A DNA stretch of 42,268 bases from positions 1 through 42,268 of IMG/VR virus record IMGVR_UViG_3300037247_000177. The stretch is one strand, 5' to 3'. The translations under genes and the position numbers were made by a program. Positions 32,703 through 38,176 of this stretch are shown piece after piece. A model generated the notes under the pieces. The model made no database searches and was not told where the DNA came from. It saw only the letters and a list, made by a program, of their open reading frames with translations. The stretch comes from a virus. Every line of letters begins with the position of its first letter. Position 1 is the stretch's first letter.

Positions 32703-33674
32703 ATGTCAAAAGATAAAAACGCAATTCAGCAATACACGGAACACATAGTCGAAAAAGATTCAGTCGTTCAAACAATGGACGTCAATGAATTGCTTTCACT
32801 CGCGGCCGTAGCTGAAGAACGAGTCAACGCGATAGTGAAGATCAGAAATACAGCGATCAAATTGACGAACGCAAACGATTGGATTGATCAAAATGGAAAG
32901 CCTTACTTGCAAGCAAGCGGCGCGGAGAAAATCGCCGGCGCGTTTGGTATCTCTTGGACTTTTGTAAATCCAGAACCGTTTTGCGAAGTCGAGGAAGATG
33001 GTCACTATATATATACATATCAAGGACTTTTCACAATGTCTAGTCGAAAGATTCAAGTCGATGGTTCGCGATCAAGTAAAGATCCATTTTTTAAGCAATA
33101 TCGGTACATCAAGAAAGCCGGTGGTGGTCATGATGAAAAAGTTGAAAAGACTATCGCAGAGAGAGACAACAAGCGTGATGTGAAAATGTCTGCCTACACG
33201 AACATGATCGGCAATGGAATTACAAGAATTCTTGGCATAAGAAATCTGACGTATGCTGATCTTGAAGAATTCGCGGGTATCAAAAAAGATCAGCTTGGCA
33301 AGGTCGAGTACAAAAAGAAGCCTCCCATCAATAAAGCGACAACGAAGTCGGAATCGAAAGAAAACAAAAACGCAAATCAATCAAGTGATGGTCAGGCAAA
33401 CACTAACGCCAGTAGAGTCAGTGATGAAGTGATGATCAAGGTTAAGAACGTCACGAAGAAAAGCGGAAAGAATGAAAGTAATGAAAAAGAGTGGACAAAA
33501 TACACAATTCACACTCCCGGTGGTTCGATGTATTCAACATTTGACAAGGGGATCGCAGAAGCGGCAGAGAAAATCAAGGATACTGACCATGAAGCTTGTG
33601 TCATTTTTGAGACATACAACAGCCAAGGCGTTGACTATCTCAACATTTGTGAAAATGGTTTTGTCGTCACTTAA
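32703..33674 (+). CDS. Putative phage recombination/ssDNA-binding protein, 323 aa
   Basis: The N-terminal 210 residues have WIDQNGKPYLQASGAEKIAG, then PFFKQYRYIKKAG and MSAYTNMIGNGITRILGIRN, which are reminiscent of Erf/Rad52-like phage annealing proteins. A Lys/Ser/Asn-rich linker (about 215-245) joins a C-terminal beta domain (about 248-323, KVKNVTKKSG and FETYNSQGVDYLNIC) that looks like an OB fold. It probably binds single-stranded DNA in replication or recombination. Family assignment is from memory and not certain. Confidence 0.52.
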   Translation: MSKDKNAIQQYTEHIVEKDSVVQTMDVNELLSLAAVAEERVNAIVKIRNTAIKLTNANDWIDQNGKPYLQASGAEKIAGAFGISWTFVNPEPFCEVEEDGHYIYTYQGLFTMSSRKIQVDGSRSSKDPFFKQYRYIKKAGGGHDEKVEKTIAERDNKRDVKMSAYTNMIGNGITRILGIRNLTYADLEEFAGIKKDQLGKVEYKKKPPINKATTKSESKENKNANQSSDGQANTNASRVSDEVMIKVKNVTKKSGKNESNEKEWTKYTIHTPGGSMYSTFDKGIAEAAEKIKDTDHEACVIFETYNSQGVDYLNICENGFVVT

Positions 33675-33694
33675 TTCCAAAAGGAGAAAATGAT

Positions 33695-33841
33695 ATGGGA
33701 GAAGATATAAAAAAAGCAATAGCAGAACTAATAGAAGCAATGAAAGGGTTTAATAACAATCCTGAAATTGTAAACCAAAGGGCAAAAGCTATTGTTATTA
33801 CAAAATTAGAAGAGGCGGGCATGTGGTTTGATAGATGTTAA
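33695..33841 (+). CDS. Small protein with Acb2/Tad1-like C-terminal motif, 48 aa
   Basis: AAAGGAGAAAATGAT precedes ATG 33695. The end, VITKLEEAGMWFDRC, resembles the ITKLEEARMWL helix seen in small phage Acb2/Tad1-type hairpin proteins, which sequester cyclic-nucleotide immune signals. The protein is shorter than usual Acb2 (about 90 aa) and ends just before the first cassette site, so it may be truncated. Seen: motif and size. Inferred: possible anti-CBASS or anti-Thoeris role. Confidence 0.45.
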   Translation: MGEDIKKAIAELIEAMKGFNNNPEIVNQRAKAIVITKLEEAGMWFDRC

Positions 33842-33847
33842 CTTAAA

Positions 33848-33943
33848 TTATAACAAGGGAGTAGACAGCCACCAGCAGGAGCCCCGGAATCTTTGAACAT
33901 CTAACCAACGCTTTTGCTGGTTGGCTACATCCGTTGGTTAGAT
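33848..33943 (+). repeat. attC-like site C1
   Basis: Left box TTATAAC (33848-33854), right box GTTAGAT (33937-33943). Arms AGCCACCAGCA (33867-33877) and TGCTGGTTGGCT (33915-33926) pair with one extra base in the right arm; the right arm is followed by exactly 10 nt and the right box. A nested perfect 12-bp inverted repeat (33899-33910 with 33932-33943) is also present. Confidence 0.75.
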
Positions 33944-33963
33944 ATTTTTGGGGAGATTATTGA

Positions 33964-34119
33964 ATGTGTGAAAAATGTGCTAAACACGTCGTAACTATTC
34001 TTGATGAAATGGAAAAAGGTAGAGAATTTGAAGGACTAAATAAAGATGAAAAAGAAACCCAACGACAATTAATGGGAATAAGATTAAGGGCAGATATAAG
34101 ATGTCCTAAAAAAATCTAA
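33964..34119 (+). CDS. Cassette gene: hypothetical protein, 51 aa
   Basis: TTGGGGAGATTATTGA precedes ATG. Cys2/Cys5 (CEKC) and Cys47 might bind metal; the middle is charged and helical. The stop codon TAA is the first three bases of the next left box. This is the first gene of the array; no family recognised. Confidence 0.6.
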   Translation: MCEKCAKHVVTILDEMEKGREFEGLNKDEKETQRQLMGIRLRADIRCPKKI

Positions 34120-34241
34120 CAGTCAAGCTGAGTCGCCACGTGTGGCGGAGAAAGGATTGAGATAATGAAAACAAACACAGAACAGAAAAACGATCCAAAA
34201 GCGAATGGCGAAGTGGTCGATTCTCAAGCGGTTGGTTAGGT
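34114..34241 (+). repeat. attC-like site C2
   Basis: ATCTAAC (34114-34120) and GTTAGGT (34235-34241). The arms are AGTCGCCAC (34131-34139) and GTGGTCGATTCT (34213-34224) with extra bases on the right, and the 10-nt spacer follows. The loop carries a CGCCAC/GTGGCG hairpin, an AGAAAGGA ribosome-binding site and the 24-codon ORF at 34165-34239. Confidence 0.62.
34165..34239 (+). CDS. Leader-type ORF inside site C2, 24 aa
   Basis: A ribosome-binding site AGAAAGGATTGAGATA precedes ATG. The 24-aa hydrophilic peptide ends at a TAG within the right box (GGT TAG), 8 bp before the next gene. Related loops in C3 and C9 have the same site and an open frame that runs into the gene, so this may be a leader that couples translation to the next cassette gene, or a decayed gene start. 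Confidence 0.4.
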   Translation: MKTNTEQKNDPKANGEVVDSQAVG

Positions 34242-34247
34242 AGATTT

Positions 34248-34460
34248 ATGGCATACAAATTATATAGATTATATCGGAGGCCTGCTTATTGTGATAAAAC
34301 AGTAGGTAACATTGATGGTCGTTATCTAGGCGAATGGGAAGCTACAACTGTCACATTTAAAGCCAGAACATCAAGAGAGGCCATGAGAAAAGCAGATAAA
34401 TTTTGGCAAGATGGAAACTTTGGAATGGGATCTATTACTGTGAAAAAAGAATCTACCTAA
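34248..34460 (+). CDS. Cassette gene: hypothetical protein, 70 aa
   Basis: Starts 6 bp after the GTTAGGT box, whose AGGT may serve as part of the ribosome-binding site, with the leader ORF stopping just upstream. Basic, with an N-terminal Tyr/Arg-rich strand and a FKARTSREAMRKADKFWQDG helix typical of small DNA-binding or adaptor folds. Stop TAA overlaps the C3 box. No family recognised. Confidence 0.6.
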   Translation: MAYKLYRLYRRPAYCDKTVGNIDGRYLGEWEATTVTFKARTSREAMRKADKFWQDGNFGMGSITVKKEST

Positions 34461-34581
34461 CTGCGTAACTGAGCCACCCCGTGTGGCAGAAAGGATATTA
34501 AATATGGGCGGATATGAAAGAGAGCTAGGCAGCGATCAAATCGGACATGACAAAGGGGTTAGCTCCAGTGATTTGTTAGAT
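34455..34581 (+). repeat. attC-like site C3
   Basis: ACCTAAC (34455-34461) and GTTAGAT (34575-34581). Arms AGCCACCCC (34472-34480) and GGGGTTAGCT (34555-34564) pair with one extra base on the right, then 10 nt. The loop holds GTGTGGCAGAAAGGATATT, which recurs in C9, and the start codon at 34504. Confidence 0.72.
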
Positions 34582-34740
34582 GCTATACCAGAGTATATTG
34601 AAGCAAAGATTAATGATCAAATATGGGCGCATCTAGACATGTATCACGAAATGGGAACATTGGAAGAAGATATAGATAAGAATGGCCATATAATAAAAAA
34701 CTTTGAAAGAGATTTGCATTATTTAAAAAAGAGCCTCTAA
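34504..34740 (+). CDS. Cassette gene: hypothetical protein with site-encoded N-terminus, 78 aa
   Basis: I choose ATG 34504 (AGAAAGGA 9 nt upstream) over the GTG at 34483. The first 24 codons lie inside site C3, and the frame runs through GTTAGAT (TTG TTA GAT). Acidic, helical C-terminal half. Stop TAA overlaps the C4 box. Function unknown. Confidence 0.6.
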   Translation: MGGYERELGSDQIGHDKGVSSSDLLDAIPEYIEAKINDQIWAHLDMYHEMGTLEEDIDKNGHIIKNFERDLHYLKKSL

Positions 34741-34816
34741 CAGGTCATGGTGAGCCATCGTACATGGCTTACGAACAGTAAATGACACTACGGTTGGCTC
34801 TAGTGGTTTGTTAGAT
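34735..34816 (+). repeat. attC-like site C4 (most canonical)
   Basis: CTCTAAC (34735-34741) and GTTAGAT (34810-34816), 82 bp overall. AGCCATCGTA and TACGGTTGGCT pair with one extra base and one mismatch; spacers are 11 nt on the left and 10 nt on the right, as in the aadA-type attC. The small loop has no start codon. Confidence 0.78.
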
Positions 34817-34835
34817 ATCTTTTATGGAGAATACA

Positions 34836-35030
34836 ATGGAAATACTTTGTGAATATGGAGCCTCGACATACTATTTATTTGATGATGGTTCGATTAGGTG
34901 TGGTATAAATCCAGAAACATCAAGAATAGTATATACGAACACCCCAATCCCTTCCGGTTATCGTGAATTTATGCCAACTGATAAGTTGTTTAAGGCAATG
35001 AAGGAAAAGGGATTAATAAAAGATATCTAA
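34836..35030 (+). CDS. Cassette gene: hypothetical protein, 64 aa
   Basis: ATG 34836 has ATGGAGAATACA upstream; the ATG at 34824 is part of that site. Mixed alpha/beta protein with YLFDDGSIRCGINPET and an FMPTDKLFKAMKEKG helix. Stop TAA overlaps the C5 box. Not recognised. Confidence 0.6.
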   Translation: MEILCEYGASTYYLFDDGSIRCGINPETSRIVYTNTPIPSGYREFMPTDKLFKAMKEKGLIKDI

Positions 35031-35151
35031 CTGACGGAGCTAAGGCACCCCGGATGGCAAGGAGACAATAAAATGAGTGAGATAAACAAAGAGAGTAAGA
35101 CTACAGAAACGCCCAATGATGAAGGGGTTGATCTTCAGCGTGTGGTTATGC
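35025..35151 (+). repeat. attC-like site C5
   Basis: ATCTAAC (35025-35031) and GTTATGC (35145-35151). The right box differs from the consensus but is the form found in Vibrio VCR-type sites. Arms AGGCACCCC and GGGGTTGATCT pair with extra bases on the right, then 10 nt. The loop holds AAGGAGACAATAAA and ATG 35073. Confidence 0.6.
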
Positions 35152-35306
35152 CTGTTGCTTGTGTCATGTGCGGTATCGAAATAGACCAAAGCGTATGGCC
35201 TAAGTATATGTTTGATCCTCAGCTAGAACAACCTCTTTGTTTTGATTGTTGGGAAATTGAATATGAAAGAGCCAGGGAAGATAATGAGTATGATGAAGAG
35301 GCATAA
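35073..35306 (+). CDS. Cassette gene: CxxC zinc-ribbon-like protein, 77 aa
   Basis: Starts in the C5 loop; the first 24 codons are site sequence and the frame reads GTT ATG through the box, so a second in-frame start (35148) exists. The body has CVMCG and CFDCW, two CxxC pairs about 20 residues apart, a zinc-ribbon or TraR/DksA-like pattern, and an acidic tail. Stop TAA overlaps the half-site at 35301. Confidence 0.62.
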   Translation: MSEINKESKTTETPNDEGVDLQRVVMPVACVMCGIEIDQSVWPKYMFDPQLEQPLCFDCWEIEYERAREDNEYDEEA

Positions 35307-35322
35307 CAAGGGAGTAGACAGC
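35301..35322 (+). repeat. attC-like half-site H1
   Basis: GCATAAC plus the left arm start. TAACAAGGGAGTAGACAGC (35304-35322) is identical to C1 (33851-33869), but the sequence then diverges and no right arm or box follows. Probably a deleted site. Confidence 0.6.
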
Positions 35323-35365
35323 TTTATAGCGGCCTAATCCTGATATTAGAGGGGAAATACGACAA

Positions 35366-35416
35366 ATGACAACTTTCCAAAACTATTTCTTGCATAATAG
35401 ACATACCTTTCTTTAA
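35366..35416 (+). CDS. Possible micro-ORF, 16 aa
   Basis: AGAGGGGAAATACGACAA precedes an ATG that opens a 16-codon frame. It lies between H1 and the next gene and may be a remnant left by the deletion. Weak evidence. Confidence 0.22.
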   Translation: MTTFQNYFLHNRHTFL

Positions 35417-35436
35417 AATTATAAAGGGGAGATAAT

Positions 35437-35538
35437 ATGAATATGTTGCAGTGGATTCTGATAGGGTTGATTGGTTGGGTTTTTATTATATGTGCTATGT
35501 TGGCTTGTTTTGGGAATCCAAAAGATGAAGAAATGTAA
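35437..35538 (+). CDS. Small membrane protein in the array, 33 aa
   Basis: AAAGGGGAGATAAT precedes ATG. Nearly the whole protein is one hydrophobic helix (QWILIGLIGWVFIICAML, about residues 5-22) with a short charged end. It overlaps the next gene by 14 bp in another frame. A phage micro-membrane protein; role unknown. Confidence 0.5.
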   Translation: MNMLQWILIGLIGWVFIICAMLACFGNPKDEEM

Positions 35539-35980
35539 AATCCATGGTTGTAAAAAGAAATATTATGCCAGGCTTTATTGCCGTAAACACTACCATTCAA
35601 AGTTTTACAAATTATATTATTTAGAAACATCCAAGAATTATTATCAGAAAAACAAAGAGAAGTTGATTGTTTATTCACGTGAATATTATAAAAATAATAA
35701 AGAGAAAATAAAGGAACTGAATAATAGGTATAACGCTACTCATCAAAAACAAATATTGGCATATCGAAAGAGGACCAGGAAAAGAGCTGTTGAACGAGCA
35801 AAGATTCGTTATAAAGAAAATACGGAGAAATGCTTATTATATTCCCAGCGATATTATGAGAAAAATAAGGAATCTGTTAAAATACGCAAGGCTAAATGGT
35901 ACCGGGACAATAAAAAACGGTTAAGCAAGCAACATAAAAAGAATTATAGGAAAAGAAAAATGGATAACGGTTTCAGGTAA
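35525..35980 (+). CDS. Cassette gene: zinc-motif protein with Lys/Tyr repeats, 151 aa
   Basis: I choose ATG 35525. The N-terminus CKIHGCKKKYYARLYCRKHY has C-x4-C-x8-C-x2-H, a zinc knuckle seen in phage HNH and regulatory proteins. The rest is about four repeats of a YYxKNKEK-type unit, very basic and helical, suggesting nucleic-acid binding. There is no HNH catalytic core. Its last codons run through site C6, so TAAC there is read as GAT AAC. Confidence 0.6.
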   Translation: MKKCKIHGCKKKYYARLYCRKHYHSKFYKLYYLETSKNYYQKNKEKLIVYSREYYKNNKEKIKELNNRYNATHQKQILAYRKRTRKRAVERAKIRYKENTEKCLLYSQRYYEKNKESVKIRKAKWYRDNKKRLSKQHKKNYRKRKMDNGFR

Positions 35981-36022
35981 GCGGCGAATGCTTTTTTCGT
36001 CCGCTCCAGTAGGTTGTTAGAT
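35962..36022 (+). repeat. attC-like site C6 (short)
   Basis: GGATAAC (35962-35968) and GTTAGAT (36016-36022), only 61 bp. Arms AGCGGCGAA (35980-35988) and TTCGTCCGCT (35996-36005) pair with one extra base on the right. Spacers 11 and 10 nt. In length and layout this is the closest to class 1 integron attC. Confidence 0.75.
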
Positions 36023-36045
36023 TTTGCTTTATGGAGATATTGAAT

Positions 36046-36237
36046 ATGGGAAAAGATGAACGCCATTGGATTACTGAAGGCTATAAACAAAGAATGACCA
36101 TGAAAGAATGGCAAAAGATTCTTCTTGATTATGATGATAGTGTAATTTTTCATGGCAAACTTAGAAAATTAAAAGTCAGGAAATTAGGGGCTGGCGTAGT
36201 AGAGGTATTTAAAGAACCATTACAAAAGCAAATCTAA
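36046..36237 (+). CDS. Cassette gene: hypothetical protein, 63 aa
   Basis: ATG 36046 is preceded by GGAGATATTGAAT; the ATG at 36031 is inside the site. Basic protein with an RMTMKEWQKILLDYDDSVIF helix-strand and a basic C-terminal half. Stop TAA overlaps the C7 box. Not recognised. Confidence 0.58.
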   Translation: MGKDERHWITEGYKQRMTMKEWQKILLDYDDSVIFHGKLRKLKVRKLGAGVVEVFKEPLQKQI

Positions 36238-36367
36238 CAGTTCTGAATCAGCCACTCAAAAAGAGTAGTAAGGCAAGACTTCGCAAGAGAAAGAGATGAT
36301 TTGTATGCCTAAGTATCTCCCCTATTTGCGACTGGCTTTTTGGGTTAGCTGTATGAGTTTGTTAGGT
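36232..36367 (+). repeat. attC-like site C7
   Basis: ATCTAAC (36232-36238) and GTTAGGT (36361-36367). Arms AGCCACTCAAAAAG (36250-36263) and CTTTTTGGGTTAGCT (36336-36350) form a long stem, one extra base on the right, then 10 nt. The loop has no start codon in use. Confidence 0.75.
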
Positions 36368-36386
36368 GTTTTTGCGAGGAATATAA

Positions 36387-36587
36387 ATGGCTAAAGGATA
36401 TATAATTAAATTTAGAAAGTTGAAAAAAAATTGCGTGCATAATAGGCTTCGATGGTTAGGTTGTTCTTTTAGAGGAAAATTAAAACTACCCAAGCATTGG
36501 CCTGAATGTACAGAAAAAAGGTGTCCTATCTTGAAAACATGTGAACTTGGGCCGACACCGACTGTATTTACTATGTATGGACAATAG
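36387..36587 (+). CDS. Cassette gene: Cys-containing basic protein, 66 aa
   Basis: TTGCGAGGAATATAA precedes ATG. Basic, with Cys at about 16, 26, 41, 46 and 52 (for example PECTEKRCPILKTCELG), which could bind zinc. The stop is TAG, two bases before the C8 TAAC. No family recognised. Confidence 0.58.
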   Translation: MAKGYIIKFRKLKKNCVHNRLRWLGCSFRGKLKLPKHWPECTEKRCPILKTCELGPTPTVFTMYGQ

Positions 36588-36693
36588 TTAACGGTCAAAA
36601 TTAACCTGCGAGAGAAAAAGAGGAGATTATGAAAAGCAATGAAAACCTAAAAACAAGTGCAATTTCGAGTCAGCGTTCAAAGATTTGTTATGC
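36586..36693 (+). repeat. attC-like site C8
   Basis: AGTTAAC (36586-36592) and GTTATGC (36687-36693). The arms pair only weakly (ACCTG with CAGCGT, one extra base). The 10-nt right spacer is kept. The loop holds AGAGGAGATT and ATG 36629. Confidence 0.5.
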
Positions 36694-36850
36694 TTTTTTC
36701 AAAGATAAATTATGGTGTGACTTAGAAGACGATAAAGAAAAAATGTTGTTTTTGAAAAGTGGCAGAGCTGTACAAACTGGAATAGTTGCTCCTGGGTTGA
36801 TAGATGAATTAGTAGAAGTATATAAGTTTAGAAGTGAAAATAAGGCATAA
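36629..36850 (+). CDS. Cassette gene: hypothetical protein with site-encoded N-terminus, 73 aa
   Basis: Starts in the C8 loop; about 19 codons precede the right box, through which the frame reads TGT TAT GCT. The body is FFKDKLWCDLEDDKEKM then FLKSGRAVQTGIVAPG and a helical end. Stop TAA overlaps the C9 box. Function unknown. Confidence 0.6.
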   Translation: MKSNENLKTSAISSQRSKICYAFFKDKLWCDLEDDKEKMLFLKSGRAVQTGIVAPGLIDELVEVYKFRSENKA

Positions 36851-36972
36851 CAGTCAATCTGAGCCGCCCCGTGTGGCAGAAAGGATATTGAAATGTATGA
36901 AGCGGAAAAGGAAGCCCTTGGTATAAAAACCACGAAAGATAAAGGGGTCGGTTCTCCAGCGGTTGGTTCGGA
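36845..36972 (+). repeat. attC-like site C9
   Basis: GCATAAC (36845-36851) and a degenerate right box GTTCGGA (36966-36972). Arms AGCCGCCCC and GGGGTCGGTTCT pair with extra bases on the right, then 10 nt. The loop shares GTGTGGCAGAAAGGATATT with C3. Confidence 0.6.
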
Positions 36973-37138
36973 CTCTTGCATACATATTTTAAGGAATCCG
37001 TATGGTTTCAGCAAGGCTGAAATTAAGGCCGCACAACTCAAAGCTTGTAATGAAATTGAACTTTGGAAAGAAGCGTATTTAAACATGAAAGAATGGGCGA
37101 AAGAAAACGGCGTAGATATCATGGCTTACTATCCGTAG
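36893..37138 (+). CDS. Cassette gene: hypothetical protein with site-encoded N-terminus, 81 aa
   Basis: AGAAAGGATATTGAA before ATG, inside the C9 loop; 24 codons lie before the right box, then the frame continues. The body has NPYGFSKAEIKAAQLKACNE and a helical tail with Trp. Stop TAG, three bases before the ACCGAAC box. Not recognised. Confidence 0.6.
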   Translation: MYEAEKEALGIKTTKDKGVGSPAVGSDSCIHILRNPYGFSKAEIKAAQLKACNEIELWKEAYLNMKEWAKENGVDIMAYYP

Positions 37139-37244
37139 ACCGAACTGTCATAGGTGACTTGCGAGGGAGAAAAGAATGAGTGATGCAAACAAAAAAGATA
37201 CAGAAATCACATGCAATTCGAGTCAGGTGGATAAGTTGTTAGAT
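37139..37244 (+). repeat. attC-like site C10
   Basis: Left box ACCGAAC (37139-37145, one mismatch to RYYYAAC), right box GTTAGAT (37238-37244). Arm pairing is weak. The loop resembles that of C8 (GCGAGxGAGAAAA then a start codon). Confidence 0.5.
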
Positions 37245-37406
37245 TTCTTATCTACATTTCAAGATAAGTTTAGTTCCGGCATATTACGTCTACATAGGGA
37301 CGGAAGCGGTTCTTTTTATAATGCTAGTTATACTGGGATTAATGTAAAAAAAGAGATTGAATTTAAAAATGCTAAAGAACTTAAAAAATTAATAAATAAA
37401 ATCTAA
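37176..37406 (+). CDS. Cassette gene: hypothetical protein with site-encoded N-terminus, 76 aa
   Basis: Starts in the C10 loop after GGGAGAAAAGA; about 20 codons are site-encoded, then LLDFLSTFQDKFSSGILRLH and a Lys-rich helical end. Stop TAA is in the half-site box H2. Last gene of the array. Function unknown. Confidence 0.6.
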   Translation: MSDANKKDTEITCNSSQVDKLLDFLSTFQDKFSSGILRLHRDGSGSFYNASYTGINVKKEIEFKNAKELKKLINKI

Positions 37407-37430
37407 CAGGTCTGAATCAGCCGCCAGTCA
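37401..37430 (+). repeat. attC-like half-site H2 (array end)
   Basis: ATCTAAC, 11 nt, then AGCCGCCAGTC (37419-37429). No matching right arm or GTTRRRY box follows before the nuclease gene, so this is a truncated site that marks the right end of the array. Confidence 0.6.
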
Positions 37431-37461
37431 GCACGTCTATTAAGGTAATAAGTAGAAAATC

Positions 37462-38070
37462 ATGCTCACGTTTAACGAAGAAAAACATGAATATAGATTC
37501 AACAATGAGATTGTTCCCAGTGTCACGCAAATCATTTCAGAATTAAACGATTTGTCAAGTATTCCAGAACATGTCTTGAAGAACAAAGGGGAATTGGGAA
37601 CAGAATTTCACAGAATTATAAAATTGCATTTTCTTGACGATCTTCTTTATGATACAATTGATTCAAGGCTTGTTCCCGCGTTCAACACATTTCTTAACTG
37701 GTCAAATCCCCGGATTGATGAATTCAGAAAAGGGCTTTCTGAGCACAGAATGTATAACGAAAAAATGTGCCTTGCCGGTACTTGTGATCTTGCGCTGCCT
37801 GGAGAATTGTATGACTGGAAATTGAGAGGTACGAATCCGATTGTTGATATATTACAGCTTGAAGCATACGACTTTTTACTGGGTGGGTGTAAGCGAAAAC
37901 GCTGGACAATGTGTTTCGATATGAAATCAGGCAAGCTCAGACAAGTACGATCTGATCACAGCCAGAGCTACTCAATGTTTATGCATATGCTTGACTATCA
38001 TCACAGCGATAACAAGGATGAAAAGAAACATTTACAATTATTAGATAGTTGGAGAGGGGAGTTTAATTGA
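37462..38070 (+). CDS. PD-(D/E)XK nuclease-like protein (RecB/Cas4-type)
   Basis: 202 aa. GTEFH near residue 46, then AGTCDLAL (Asp109), ELYDWK (Asp118, Lys120) and LQLEAYDFLLGG (Gln132) give the PD-(D/E)XK order with the QxxxY motif of RecB/Cas4-like nucleases. In phages such enzymes process DNA ends in recombination or packaging. It follows the cassette array and shares the replication block. Confidence 0.72.
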   Translation: MLTFNEEKHEYRFNNEIVPSVTQIISELNDLSSIPEHVLKNKGELGTEFHRIIKLHFLDDLLYDTIDSRLVPAFNTFLNWSNPRIDEFRKGLSEHRMYNEKMCLAGTCDLALPGELYDWKLRGTNPIVDILQLEAYDFLLGGCKRKRWTMCFDMKSGKLRQVRSDHSQSYSMFMHMLDYHHSDNKDEKKHLQLLDSWRGEFN

Positions 38071-38151
38071 ATGAAACACATTGAAGTTGTTGAATTAATA
38101 TTAGACAAGGCCCGGGCTAGTCGCAATAGGCACAATGCTTCTCGTTATTAA
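38071..38151 (+). CDS. Micro-protein, 26 aa
   Basis: ATG directly follows the nuclease stop, with GGGGAG 10 nt upstream. Basic helical peptide ending RASRNRHNASRY. It may be real or a spacer; the evidence is its translation signal only. Confidence 0.35.
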   Translation: MKHIEVVELILDKARASRNRHNASRY

Positions 38152-38176
38152 CTTTATAATTAAGAAAGGAAACCAT

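Larger units (their letters stand above)
33848..37430 (+). mobile_element. Phage-borne attC-like gene cassette array without integrase
   Basis: About 3.6 kb with ten full attC-like sites (named C1-C10 here) and two half-sites. Each full site has a left TAAC-type box, a stem arm beginning AGCC or a variant, a loop, the complementary arm, exactly 10 nt and a right GTTRRRY-like box. Between them lie short genes, all on the + strand, most ending in TAA that overlaps the left box. No integron integrase or attI is present, so it would depend on a host integrase. The genes are accessory and unrelated to phage structure. Confidence 0.7.

Noticed and set aside
35474-35480. GTTGGGT as the missing right box of H1
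   Set aside because: It matches GTTRRRY but no complementary arm lies 10 nt upstream, and it is inside the membrane-protein gene.
33848-37430. CRISPR array
   Set aside because: The repeated units are boxes and stems 60-136 bp long at irregular intervals that flank genes, not short identical repeats with unique spacers.
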